NCBI RefSeq assembly: GCF_028023675.1
Contig: NZ_JAQIOZ010000003.1
Span: 124,001-188,000, forward strand
Direction of reading: 5' to 3'
Length of the DNA stretch: 64,000 bases
From: Primorskyibacter aestuariivivens
GTDB lineage: Bacteria; Pseudomonadota; Alphaproteobacteria; Rhodobacterales; Rhodobacteraceae
The notes beneath the pieces were generated by a model. That model searched no databases. It saw only the letters and a list, made by a program, of their open reading frames with translations, and was not told the origin of the DNA. Both the position numbers and the translations under genes were made by a program. Below are positions 18,826 to 27,400 of the stretch, piece after piece. The stretch's first letter is position 1, and the number at the start of each line of letters is the position of its first letter.

Positions 18826-18839
18826 TTGATCTGGGTCAA
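18826..18839. promoter_or_regulatory. FnrL/FNR-type site between ccoN and the universal stress gene
   Basis: TTGATCTGGGTCAA is close to the consensus TTGAT-N4-ATCAA. It lies 94 bases before the ccoN start and 87 bases before the divergent universal stress gene at 18928, so one site could control both. Regulation by low oxygen is inferred from the known ccoNOQP control in Rhodobacter. Confidence 0.8.
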
Positions 18840-18927
18840 TTTGTTAGGCGCAAAGATTTGACGTGCCTCAAGGTGTCACAGGTTGGTCTGCCCTAAGCTG
18901 GGACCAGGCAACAGGAAGGGTTGAGCC

Positions 18928-19767
18928 ATGTCGTACAAATCTCTTTTGACCGTTTTGACCGATCCCAATCTGGCACCGGGGCTGCTGGGCCAGGCCACAG
19001 AACTGGCGGCGCGTCTGGATGCGCATCTGGACGTGCTGTGCATCGGCGTGGACCGGACGCAGACCGGGTATTACTATGCCGGGGCCAGCGCCCTGGTCCT
19101 GCAGGAAACCATCACCCGTGCCTCGCGCGAGGCCGAAGAGCTTGAAGCTTTTGCGCGCAAGGAATTGGGCAAGACCGATATTCGCTGGGGATGCGATCAC
19201 ACCGTTGCGCCGATTGCCGATCTGGGTCGGCATGTGGCAGGGCACGCGCGGTATTCCGACCTTGTCGTGCTGCCCCAGCCCTATGGCGAGGAGCGCGGTG
19301 CAGAGCTTGAAAGCGTGGTCGAGGGGGCCTTGTTCGAGGGCCGCACCCCGGTGCTAGTCATGCCCGAGGGCGCATCCTTGGCCACCTTGCCCAGCAGGAT
19401 AGCGCTGGCCTGGAACGAAAGCGCCGAGGCGTTGGTCGCTGTTCGTGCGGCGCTGCCCTTTATCGCGGGGGCGGAGCGGGTGAACGTGGTGGTGATCGAT
19501 CCGCCCACCCACGGGCCGAACCGCTCCGATCCCGGCGGGCTTTTGTCGCAATACATCACCCGCCATGGCGCGCGGGTCGAGGTGGACGTGCTGGCGAAAT
19601 CGCTGCCGCGCGTGTCCGATGTGCTGCTGCGTCACGCCACGGATACCGACACCCAGATGATCGTGATGGGCGCTTACGGCCATTCGCGGTTCCGCGAGGC
19701 GATCCTTGGCGGGGCGACGCGCAATATGCTGGAGCAGTCGAAGCTGCCGGTCTTCATGGCGCATTGA
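18928..19767 (+). CDS. tandem universal stress protein (UspA superfamily)
   Basis: The 279-residue protein contains two UspA-like folds. The second ends with the ATP-binding signature GAYGHSRFREAILGGATRN and the family terminus SKLPVFMAH. The first half has YSDLVVLPQP and ends in TPVLVMPEG but has a weaker nucleotide site. Such proteins commonly respond to energy or oxygen limitation. It is divergent from ccoN and shares the FnrL-type box, supporting induction at low oxygen. The ATG follows an AGGAAGGG ribosome site. Confidence 0.85.
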   Translation: MSYKSLLTVLTDPNLAPGLLGQATELAARLDAHLDVLCIGVDRTQTGYYYAGASALVLQETITRASREAEELEAFARKELGKTDIRWGCDHTVAPIADLGRHVAGHARYSDLVVLPQPYGEERGAELESVVEGALFEGRTPVLVMPEGASLATLPSRIALAWNESAEALVAVRAALPFIAGAERVNVVVIDPPTHGPNRSDPGGLLSQYITRHGARVEVDVLAKSLPRVSDVLLRHATDTDTQMIVMGAYGHSRFREAILGGATRNMLEQSKLPVFMAH

Positions 19768-19783
19768 TCCGGGTGGATCGGTG

Positions 19784-20218
19784 TCAGGCCTGCTGGGTAA
19801 TCCAGACCCCCAGAGCCATGACGCCGATCCCCAACGCGCGGGTCATCGACAAGGGCGATACCTGCGCAGTGAACAGCCCGAAATGGTCGATGGCCGCAGC
19901 GCTGATCAACTGGCCCAGAAGCACAAAGAAGACCGCGTTCCCAACCCCGAATTTCGGCGCGATAAAGGTGATGGAGAGCACGTAGAACGCCACCAGAAGC
20001 CCCGCGAGAAACAGATGTTTGGGGGCCTCGGTTGCCCGGGTCAGCGCGGCTGGTCCAGTCACGAGCAGCACCGCCCCGGTGGCCAGCAGTGCCACGCAGA
20101 ACAGGATCGTCGCGGCCGCAACCGGAGAGCCCAGCCGGACACCAAGCGCGGCATTGAGCGCCGCAAGAATCGGGATGCCGATCCCTGCGGCCAGCATGGT
20201 CAGGGCATAGACGGGCAT
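19784..20218 (-). CDS. small DMT-superfamily membrane protein (DUF606/YdcZ-like)
   Basis: The 144-residue protein has about five hydrophobic helices (LTMLAAGIGIPILAALNAAL; AAATILFCVALLATGAVLLV; HLFLAGLLVAFYVLSITFIA; AVFFVLLGQLISAAAIDHFG; LGIGVMALGVWITQQ). The pattern matches the short five-span DMT-family proteins formerly DUF606. Substrate unknown. It is convergent with the universal stress gene and stands alone on its strand. Confidence 0.75.
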   Translation of the reverse strand: MPVYALTMLAAGIGIPILAALNAALGVRLGSPVAAATILFCVALLATGAVLLVTGPAALTRATEAPKHLFLAGLLVAFYVLSITFIAPKFGVGNAVFFVLLGQLISAAAIDHFGLFTAQVSPLSMTRALGIGVMALGVWITQQA

Positions 20219-20344
20219 GGTGTCCTCCGTTCAGGTTGCTTGTGCATGGTCCCGATTTCATGAAAAGACGCAAGCAATGAGGTGACGGCCAGCAGGGCCA
20301 TCCGATAAAACCACCCGAAAAACAGCAGTATACAGGACAGTCCC

Positions 20345-20731
20345 ATGTTTCGTTTGATGTTGATCTTTTGCACCCTGTCTCTGGCCGGGTGCCAGTTGCC
20401 CGCCACGTCGGGCAGCCATCTCTACGCGCGCCACTGCGCCGACTGCCACGGGCGCGACCTGCGCGGCGGTGGTGCCCTTGCACCGGACCTGCCCATCGCG
20501 CCGCCCGATCTGACAGCGCTGTCGCAGGGCAATGGCGGGGTATTTCCCATGGTCGATGTCATCGCCCAGATTCACGGCTATCCCGGCCGCCATCATCGGG
20601 GGTTGATGCCCGAATTTGCGCCCGAGCTGTCGTCGGAGCCTGCAACACTTACGACGACCGAGGGGCGGGAGCTTGCTGTGCCGACGGCGATTCTTCGGAT
20701 TGCACAATATCTTGAATCGCAACAGCAATAA
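20345..20731 (+). CDS. monohaem cytochrome c lipoprotein
   Basis: The 128-residue product has a lipobox (LSLAGC, Cys16) and a haem motif CADCH at residues 31-35, with a likely distal Met in GLMPEFAPEL. It is a class I type cytochrome c anchored in the envelope. It resembles the next gene (20793) in layout: short lipoprotein signal, haem motif within 40 residues, and xMPEF ligand. The redox partner is unknown; proximity to the cbb3 operon makes an electron-donor role possible but unproven. Confidence 0.85.
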   Translation: MFRLMLIFCTLSLAGCQLPATSGSHLYARHCADCHGRDLRGGGALAPDLPIAPPDLTALSQGNGGVFPMVDVIAQIHGYPGRHHRGLMPEFAPELSSEPATLTTTEGRELAVPTAILRIAQYLESQQQ

Positions 20732-20792
20732 CGCCATTGCCCCGTGCCACATGCTTTGACACACTGGACCCAACAACACAGGGAACCGTCTT

Positions 20793-21206
20793 ATGACCCC
20801 GATGCGCCACACTGTTCTGGCCTGTGCCGCCCTTGGTGCGCTTGCCGCCTGCAAGCCCAATGAAATGCCCGAGGCCAATGAAGGGCGCAGGCTCTTCGTC
20901 GAAAATTGCGCCATGTGCCACGGCCCGGACGGCACTGGCAACGGACCCGTCGCGCGAAGCCTGAACCCGCCGCCCAAGGACCTGACGCTGATCAGGGCGC
21001 GCCATGACGACACGTTTCCCCGGGCCAAGGTGCTGTCGATTCTCGACGGTTACACGCGGGTCGACCTTCCGGGGCAGAACATGCCGGAATTCGGCGATCT
21101 GCTGCGCGGCGACCTGATCCCGCTGGACACGGGCGACGGTATCCTGACACCCACGCCGCGCAAGCTTGTCGCGTTGCTGGAATATCTGGAGAGCATCCAG
21201 AAATAA
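20793..21206 (+). CDS. monohaem cytochrome c lipoprotein, paralogous to its neighbour
   Basis: The 137-residue product has a lipobox (GALAAC, Cys20) and haem motif CAMCH at 39-43, with the probable Met ligand in LPGQNMPEFGDLL. The central portion (RSLNPPPKDLTLIRARHDDTFPRAKVL) aligns in style with IAPPDLTALSQGNGGVFPMVDV of the preceding cytochrome, suggesting a tandem duplication. A 10-bp perfect hairpin containing an FNR-like site follows the stop. Confidence 0.85.
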   Translation: MTPMRHTVLACAALGALAACKPNEMPEANEGRRLFVENCAMCHGPDGTGNGPVARSLNPPPKDLTLIRARHDDTFPRAKVLSILDGYTRVDLPGQNMPEFGDLLRGDLIPLDTGDGILTPTPRKLVALLEYLESIQK

Positions 21207-21211
21207 CGTCC

Positions 21212-21237
21212 CGCGCCTTGACCCGGATCAAGGCGCG
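21212..21237. promoter_or_regulatory. perfect inverted repeat containing an FNR-like box, between a cytochrome gene and ppk2
   Basis: CGCGCCTTGA-CCCGGA-TCAAGGCGCG is a perfect 10-bp stem, starting 6 bases after the cytochrome stop. Its centre, TTGACCCGGATCAA (21218-21231), fits the FNR-type consensus and lies 57 bases before the ppk2 ATG. No T-run follows. It may be a hairpin for the upstream mRNA, an FnrL site for ppk2, or both. Confidence 0.5.
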
Positions 21238-21287
21238 ATCGTTACAAAACCGTCATACTTTGCGGGATTTTCGTGAAGGAGACGCGC

Positions 21288-22265
21288 ATGACGACAACCG
21301 CAAGCCCCACCCGGGCGAATTCCAAGGCCAAATCGGCCGCTGCTGCTGCCAAGCCTCAGGCATCCGAACCCACAACACCGGCAGAGGATGCTGTGGCCGC
21401 GATTGACGGTGTGCCCACATCGACGTCGCTGCTCACCGCGTTTGAACGCGGCGAATATCCGTATTCGGAGAAGATGGGGCGGTCGGAATATGAAAAAACC
21501 AAAGCCCAGCTTCAGGCCGAGCTGCTGAAGGTACAGCTTTGGGCGCAGGAGACCGGTCAGAAATTCGTGCTGCTCTTTGAAGGGCGCGATGCGGCGGGCA
21601 AGGGCGGTACGATCAAGCGCTTTACCGAACATCTCAATCCCCGCGCGGCGCGGGTTGTCGCGCTGAACAAACCCACGGATGAAGAGCGCGGGCAGTGGTA
21701 TTTCCAACGCTATATCAACCACTTGCCTACATCCGGCGAAATGGTGCTCTATGATCGGTCGTGGTACAACCGGGCCGGCGTCGAGCGTGTCATGGGGTTT
21801 TGCGAACCGACCGAGTATCTAGAATTCATGCGCCAGACCCCCGAGTTGGAACGCATGCTGACCCGCTCCGGCATCAAGATGTACAAATACTGGTTCTCGG
21901 TGACGCAGGACGAACAGAAACGGCGCTTCGACAGCCGCGCCACCGACCCACTCAAACAGTGGAAATTGTCTCCCATCGACAAGGCGTCGCTGGCCAAATG
22001 GGATGACTACACCGAAGCGAAAGAGGCGATGTTCTTTTATACCGACACCGCCGATGCGCCCTGGACGGTGGTCAAGTCCAACGACAAGAAGCGCGCGCGG
22101 ATCAATTGCATGAAGCATTTCCTGAGCACGCTGGATTATCCCGGCAAGGATCCCGAGATCGCCGATGGCCCCGACCCGTTGATCGTGCATTCGGCGCATC
22201 ATGTGGTGCACCGGACGGATCATATCCTGGGCAAATCGCTGCATCCGGACCAGCGCCGGACGTGA
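21288..22265 (+). CDS. ppk2: polyphosphate kinase 2
   Basis: Transfers phosphate between polyphosphate and nucleoside diphosphates; PPK2 enzymes usually favour making GTP or ATP from polyphosphate. The 325-residue protein has a low-complexity Ala/Thr/Lys-rich N-terminus (about 50 residues), Walker A in FEGRDAAGKGGTIKRF, the Walker B and lid region in YDRSWYNRAGVERVMGF, and WKLSPIDKASLAKWDDYTEA. The ATG at 21288 is chosen because GAAGGAG lies at the right distance; a GTG at 21273 is in frame. The single-domain form suggests class I. An FNR-like palindrome precedes it. Confidence 0.92.
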   Translation: MTTTASPTRANSKAKSAAAAAKPQASEPTTPAEDAVAAIDGVPTSTSLLTAFERGEYPYSEKMGRSEYEKTKAQLQAELLKVQLWAQETGQKFVLLFEGRDAAGKGGTIKRFTEHLNPRAARVVALNKPTDEERGQWYFQRYINHLPTSGEMVLYDRSWYNRAGVERVMGFCEPTEYLEFMRQTPELERMLTRSGIKMYKYWFSVTQDEQKRRFDSRATDPLKQWKLSPIDKASLAKWDDYTEAKEAMFFYTDTADAPWTVVKSNDKKRARINCMKHFLSTLDYPGKDPEIADGPDPLIVHSAHHVVHRTDHILGKSLHPDQRRT

Positions 22266-22413
22266 TCGTCGCGTGACGGGGCAGAGGCGCTCCGCAACGC
22301 GACGCGAAAATGGGTGGCCCGCGGGAAATAAGGGGAGCGCGGACCACCCGGGGAGGGCAGGGCGATGAGGGAAGCCTCGTCGCCCTGATGTCGTCAAGAG
22401 GGACAGCGACCGT
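22266..22413. terminator. convergent intergenic region with two hairpins between ppk2 and the MarR gene
   Basis: Two stems occur. An imperfect one, GGGTGGcCCGCG with CGCGGaCCACCC, covers about 22310-22350. A stronger one, CAGGGCGATGAGG with CCTCGTCGCCCTG, spans 22358-22387 (13 bp with one T.G pair and a GAAG loop). Neither has a clear T-run, but the position between convergent genes supports bidirectional termination. Confidence 0.5.
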
Positions 22414-22911
22414 TCAGTAGATATACCGGATCTGGTCGGCCCAATACCGCTCGACGCGGCGCAGGGACGAGGTGATATCCTCGATCCCCTCAGGGCCCAG
22501 CACGCCCTTGGATTGCAGCCCGTCCGCGTGGCGGGCAAAGAGGCTGGAAACCACGACACGTACACCGCGGCCCTTTTCCGTCAGCCTGACGCGCACTGAG
22601 CGGCGATCGATTTCGCAGCGCTGATGGTGCATATAGCCCATTTCCACCAGCTTCTTGAGATTGTAGCTGACATTGCTGCCCTGGTAATAGCCGCGCGATT
22701 TCAACTCGCCCGCCGTCACCTCATTATCGCCGATATTGAACAGGAGCAGCGCCTGAACCGCGTTGATCTCGATCACGCCAACGCGTTCGAATTCGTCCTT
22801 GATCACGTCGAGCAGCAATCGGTGCAACCGTTCGACAAGCGCCAGCGCTTCAAGATACCCGGACATGAACCCGGCATTGCCGGTCCCGGGCAAGGGGGTG
22901 TGCATACTCAT
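22414..22911 (-). CDS. MarR-family regulator, LdtR-like
   Basis: The 165-residue winged-helix protein contains EINAVQALLLFNIGDNEVTA, then RGYYQGSNVSYNLKKLVEMG and MHHQRCEIDRRSVRVRLTEK. This strongly recalls LdtR, the MarR-type regulator of L,D-transpeptidase and stress genes described in Rhizobiales such as Liberibacter and Sinorhizobium. No L,D-transpeptidase gene is in the window, so its targets are elsewhere. It stands alone. The start follows a GGCCGGAATGAG stretch; MSMHTPLPG is the likely N-terminus. Confidence 0.82.
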   Translation of the reverse strand: MSMHTPLPGTGNAGFMSGYLEALALVERLHRLLLDVIKDEFERVGVIEINAVQALLLFNIGDNEVTAGELKSRGYYQGSNVSYNLKKLVEMGYMHHQRCEIDRRSVRVRLTEKGRGVRVVVSSLFARHADGLQSKGVLGPEGIEDITSSLRRVERYWADQIRYIY

Positions 22912-22983
22912 TCCGGCCTCCGCCTTTTTCCGTTTTCGCGAAATTGACGGAAAAAGCCGAAGAAACGGTTAAGCGGCGCGGGA

Positions 22984-23271
22984 TTATCCGCGCAGGCCCA
23001 CGCCACCCTCCACATCCAGCGCCACGGCGCGGATATCGGCGATCATCGGGCGCAGCGGGTCGGGCGCCTCCTGTTGCCCCGAGACCCATTGATACAGGTC
23101 CTGGTCATTCTCGGACAACAGCGCGTCATAGGCGTCCAGTTCGGCATCGCTCATCGTGGCCAGCCGCGCGTCGGAATAGGCGATCAGGATCAGGTCCATT
23201 TCCTTGATCCCGCGCCGCATCGACCGCATGGCCAGCCGCTTGAGCCGCGCTTCACGCGGTTCGGTCGTCAC
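22984..23271 (-). CDS. sdhE: succinate dehydrogenase assembly factor SdhE (FAD assembly factor)
   Basis: The 95-residue helical protein helps attach FAD to the flavoprotein subunit of succinate dehydrogenase. The signature RRGIKEMDLIL (RGxxE) is present, followed by LSENDQDLYQWVSGQQ, both typical. It overlaps the stop of the upstream XRE gene by four bases, an unusual coupling. Succinate dehydrogenase genes are not in the window. Confidence 0.9.
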   Translation of the reverse strand: MTTEPREARLKRLAMRSMRRGIKEMDLILIAYSDARLATMSDAELDAYDALLSENDQDLYQWVSGQQEAPDPLRPMIADIRAVALDVEGGVGLRG

Positions 23272-23666
23272 ACCGTTTCCTCCATCAGTTTCAGGCGCAG
23301 TTTCTTTTCCAACCGGCCCAGCTTGTCCGCCTGGGTTTTCATGGTCGCCTTCATTTCGCGGATCTCGATCAGGATGTCGTTGATCTCGGGCGCGATCGTT
23401 GAGTCATCTTCGGGATGCGACACGCCTTCGCCTTCGCCGTTGAGCAGCCACATGAACGAAACATTGAGCAGCCCGGCCATCATGGACAACCGGTTGGCAC
23501 GCGGCTCCGAGATGTCCTGTTCCCAGTCCTTGAGCGTCTTGAGCTTCACGCCAAGCCGCTTGGCCAACTGGCTTTGGGTCATGCCCGCCTGTTCGCGCGC
23601 GGCGGCCACGCGGTCGCCAAAGGTCGCGGCATCGGGTCCGTACCAGTCCTGTGCGTCGTCATGCAT
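23268..23666 (-). CDS. XRE-family helix-turn-helix regulator
   Basis: The 132-residue protein has a lambda-repressor-type HTH near its N-terminus (FGDRVAAAREQAGMTQSQLA, then KTLKDWEQDISEPRANRL). The C-terminal half (IAPEINDILIEIREMKATMK to the end) is a predicted coiled coil likely to mediate oligomerisation. The start MHDDAQDWYGPDAAT is chosen over an upstream extension with no family character and a better ribosome site (AAGGAGACAACC). Its stop overlaps the sdhE start. Target unknown; autoregulation with sdhE is possible. Confidence 0.85.
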   Translation of the reverse strand: MHDDAQDWYGPDAATFGDRVAAAREQAGMTQSQLAKRLGVKLKTLKDWEQDISEPRANRLSMMAGLLNVSFMWLLNGEGEGVSHPEDDSTIAPEINDILIEIREMKATMKTQADKLGRLEKKLRLKLMEETV

Positions 23667-23723
23667 GTCGGTTGTCTCCTTCGCGCGCCGATCCCGCTTG
23701 ATCGGCTGTCGCCTGCAATCTAA

Positions 23724-24965
<1,242 letters not shown>

Positions 24966-24969
24966 GCCT

Positions 24970-25371
24970 ATGTCCAGCGATCTGCCCGAGTATTATTTTC
25001 GCGTCCGGGAAAACGGCGCGTTGGTGTTCCGGCTCGATACCGAGAACCGGAACCGGCGGATCGAAATGGACCAGATCGCCGTGGTCAATATCCGCAATGG
25101 GGAGGTCAAACCCCATGGCGGGCGCGAGTTGACCGAGGCCGACATGGCCGAGATCACGGCTTGGATGGAAGAGCGCCAGGCCACGCTGGCCGCGCGCGAC
25201 ATCGACGACATCCTGCGCGCGGTGGATCACATGAACCTGACGACGCAATGGGCGCAATCCAAGGCGACGCCGGAGCAATTGGAACATGTGACCGATGCGC
25301 TGTTGCTGGCCATGCATGACCTGCGCACGGTGCTGGTGCGGAAAAAGGCGGACCGGTTGTTGAAGGAGTAG
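24970..25371 (+). CDS. conserved hypothetical protein, co-transcribed with aspC
   Basis: The 133-residue acidic protein has no signal peptide or membrane segment. It begins SDLPEYYFRVRENGALVFRL, which looks like a small beta-sheet domain (about residues 5-45), and continues in long helices (LTEADMAEITAWMEERQATL; TPEQLEHVTDALLLAMHDLR). No catalytic motif is visible. It follows aspC by four bases, so it is likely translated from the same message. The pattern is familiar as an unnamed protein of the Rhodobacteraceae, but I cannot assign a function. Confidence 0.7.
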   Translation: MSSDLPEYYFRVRENGALVFRLDTENRNRRIEMDQIAVVNIRNGEVKPHGGRELTEADMAEITAWMEERQATLAARDIDDILRAVDHMNLTTQWAQSKATPEQLEHVTDALLLAMHDLRTVLVRKKADRLLKE

Positions 25372-25669
25372 GGGTGCTTGGGTCGAATGTCCGGACGGTG
25401 GACGGAATGGACCTTGCTCAAGCCGCGCGTCGGCGACGCGCGCGGGGGCGAACCAACGGTTGAAAATGGCACTTTATGCCAACCAAATCCGTAGAACCTT
25501 TCAGCTTTGCGCCTGCATCAGCCAAATCGCCGCCGCGTAGGGGCGCGTCGGCGATGCGCGGCGGCCTTCGGCCTTGTCTCCGCGCGGGCAGTGTCCAGCG
25601 TGAGCTCAAAGTGCTCTCATTCCTGTAGGCCACGCCCATGCGCCGAAATGCCCTGCCATCTGTCGGCGT
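25372..25669. other. intergenic region between convergent genes, no gene seen
   Basis: About 300 bases without a credible gene. It contains two G+C-rich near-palindromes sharing GCGCGTCGGCGA: one around 25425-25447 (CGCGTC ggc GACGCG) and one around 25543-25565 (GCGCGTCGGCGATGCGCGG). These may be terminator or REP-type structures for the convergent neighbours. No T-run or RNA gene was recognised. Confidence 0.4.
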
Positions 25670-26068
25670 TCAGCTCCCACCCTTGTCACGCGCCTCCAAT
25701 TGCCGGGTCAGCCAGAAGCCGTAACTCACCCCCACATTGTCCATCAGTTCGGACCATTGCTCGGCCTGTGCATTGACCTGTGCCTGCGCCTGCAGGGCGA
25801 TGTTGCCGACCCGTTCGACATATTTCGGCACCGTGTTGGCGCCGTCGAGCGATTGGGCATAAAGCCCCCAGCGGGTCCAGTCGCGCAGCCAGCCGATTTG
25901 CAGATCGGCCGCGCGTTTGTAGCTCGCGCCTGCCAGTTCCAGCACTTCAGCCATGGCACCCGGCGCAGGCGGGGCGCTGGCCAGTTGCACGGTGTTTTGC
26001 AGAGTTTCGCAGGCGCGGGTGGCCTGTTCGGTCTGCAGCTTCGCGGTGGTGGTCAGGAAATGTTCCAT
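25670..26068 (-). CDS. phasin-like polyhydroxyalkanoate granule protein
   Basis: The 132-residue, wholly helical, Ala/Gln-rich protein (LQTEQATRACETLQNTVQLA; NIALQAQAQVNAQAEQWSEL) has no signal peptide. Size and composition match phasins, which coat PHB granules and control their number. The neighbouring gene 19 bases upstream encodes a PHB depolymerase family protein, which supports the call. Low-complexity helical proteins are easy to misassign, so the confidence is moderate. Confidence 0.65.
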   Translation of the reverse strand: MEHFLTTTAKLQTEQATRACETLQNTVQLASAPPAPGAMAEVLELAGASYKRAADLQIGWLRDWTRWGLYAQSLDGANTVPKYVERVGNIALQAQAQVNAQAEQWSELMDNVGVSYGFWLTRQLEARDKGGS

Positions 26069-26087
26069 GATGGGCTCCTTTGCCGCT

Positions 26088-27143
26088 TTACTGACCGCTC
26101 AGCCGGGTCAGCATGGCGTGGATGGCTTTGATCTGAATGGCGTTCTGACTGTAATAGTCGGGACTGTTCTGGTCTTTGGCGCTGTAGCCCCACCAATCCC
26201 AGCACCCGTCGGGGTTCTGCGCGGCGTTGCTGTCGCCGCCATCGGCCTGCGGGAAGAGCAGGATGAGGTCATTGGCCTCGGCCCATTCCATGTAGCCGGT
26301 GCTGCGCATGTAGCGCGCGCCATAGGGCGGCTGGTTCTGGATGTCTTCGCGGCCATTGACGAAATCCACATAGGCGTAGCCCTGTTTGCAGCCATGCAGC
26401 ACGATATGCACGCCGATGGCTTTGCTGTTTCCGGAGGCCACGCGGGACGGGATATAGGCATAGCCGAACTCAGCCATGCTGGCGCGATCCTGTGCAAACC
26501 CGATGAATTCGGCCTGCTCGAACCGGATGAACGCGCCAAAGGCGTCCTCGGCGGGGGGATTGGCCCCGGGATAGAGGTGGTCGAGGATCTGGTGCGACTG
26601 GATGAAGTCGCCTTCGTTGATATAGGGCGGCTGATTGGATGAGAGCGGTGAATCCTCGGGGTTCATGGTGATGATCGAATGCCCCGCGGGCACGTCATCG
26701 ACAAACATCAGCCGGTCCCCGGTGATGCCCAGCTTTTCGTAGAACTCGCGGGTTTTGCGCACGGCGAGCTGGTTGACCACCCGGTCACAGGTGCCGGTGA
26801 ACACATAGGCCCGCTGATCGGCCAGATTGTCGAGCGGGTCGATATGCGCCGTGTCCCGGGCGAGGGCGAGCAGGTGATCCACATCCGGCGCGGTGCCTTC
26901 GGTCAGCGGCGACATGGCCACATAGAGCGCGTTCAGGATGTTCGACGTGGGTGTCGTGGCGGCGGCGCGGTAGTTTTCGGACGCGCGATAGGGGCCGCCC
27001 GCGATCACGCCCGCGCCGATGAAGCTGGCGGAATGGGCGACATGCAATTGCACGGTCATGAACGCGCCCGAGGACAGGCCGGAGATGGAATGGCGTCCGT
27101 CTGTCTCGAAGGCGGGCAGGGGGGAAACGAAGTGGTCGAACAT
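26088..27143 (-). CDS. PHB depolymerase family esterase
   Basis: A 351-residue alpha/beta hydrolase with the lipase box GLSSG (Ser24) directly followed by AFMTVQLHVAHSASFIGAGV, as in esterase family 1 PHB depolymerases. The C-terminal WGYSAKDQNSPDYYSQNAIQ is also typical. The start at 27143 is chosen because AGAGGG lies six bases upstream; an ATG 15 codons earlier has no ribosome site. No signal peptide is seen, in contrast to extracellular depolymerases, so it may act on intracellular polymer, consistent with the adjacent phasin gene. Confidence 0.8.
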   Translation of the reverse strand: MFDHFVSPLPAFETDGRHSISGLSSGAFMTVQLHVAHSASFIGAGVIAGGPYRASENYRAAATTPTSNILNALYVAMSPLTEGTAPDVDHLLALARDTAHIDPLDNLADQRAYVFTGTCDRVVNQLAVRKTREFYEKLGITGDRLMFVDDVPAGHSIITMNPEDSPLSSNQPPYINEGDFIQSHQILDHLYPGANPPAEDAFGAFIRFEQAEFIGFAQDRASMAEFGYAYIPSRVASGNSKAIGVHIVLHGCKQGYAYVDFVNGREDIQNQPPYGARYMRSTGYMEWAEANDLILLFPQADGGDSNAAQNPDGCWDWWGYSAKDQNSPDYYSQNAIQIKAIHAMLTRLSGQ

Positions 27144-27348
27144 GGGGACCCTCTGAAAATGCTGCGGTGCGGAATAATCTGCTGCCATGTTCTGCGCTGC
27201 AGCATGGCTTGGCGAGTCAAATCTGCGTGGGCGCGACAGTTTATCCGGATGCGCGGGGCGGCGTGATCAACTTGTGGTCGTTCTTACGGGGGTTGATCCA
27301 AAGGCGCGCTTTGCGCACAGGTCGGTTTGCGTTCAGGCCACGCAGGCC

Positions 27349-27400
27349 TTGGGGGCGCTGCCCCCAAACCCCCGGCGTATTGGAACAGAGAAGAAGAGAT
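27349..27400. repeat. Intergenic palindromic repeat element, copy A
   Basis: TTGGGGGCGCTGCCCCCAA forms a hairpin, followed by CCCCCGGCGTATTGGAACAGAGAAGAAG. The same arrangement occurs at 61525-61577 (copy B). The element ends at the stop codon of the MATE gene, so copy A sits at that gene's 3' end. The pattern resembles a dispersed intergenic repeat common in roseobacters; the only other copy in this window is copy B. Confidence 0.7.

Noticed and set aside
25507-25776. Small plus-strand frame in the region after the aspC operon
   Set aside because: Runs into the phasin-like gene on the other strand, lacks a ribosome site and has random-looking composition.
27349-27400. The repeat element as a simple rho-independent terminator
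   Set aside because: The hairpin lacks a T-run in either direction and the conserved tail beyond it is shared with the distant copy, so a repeat family is the better description.
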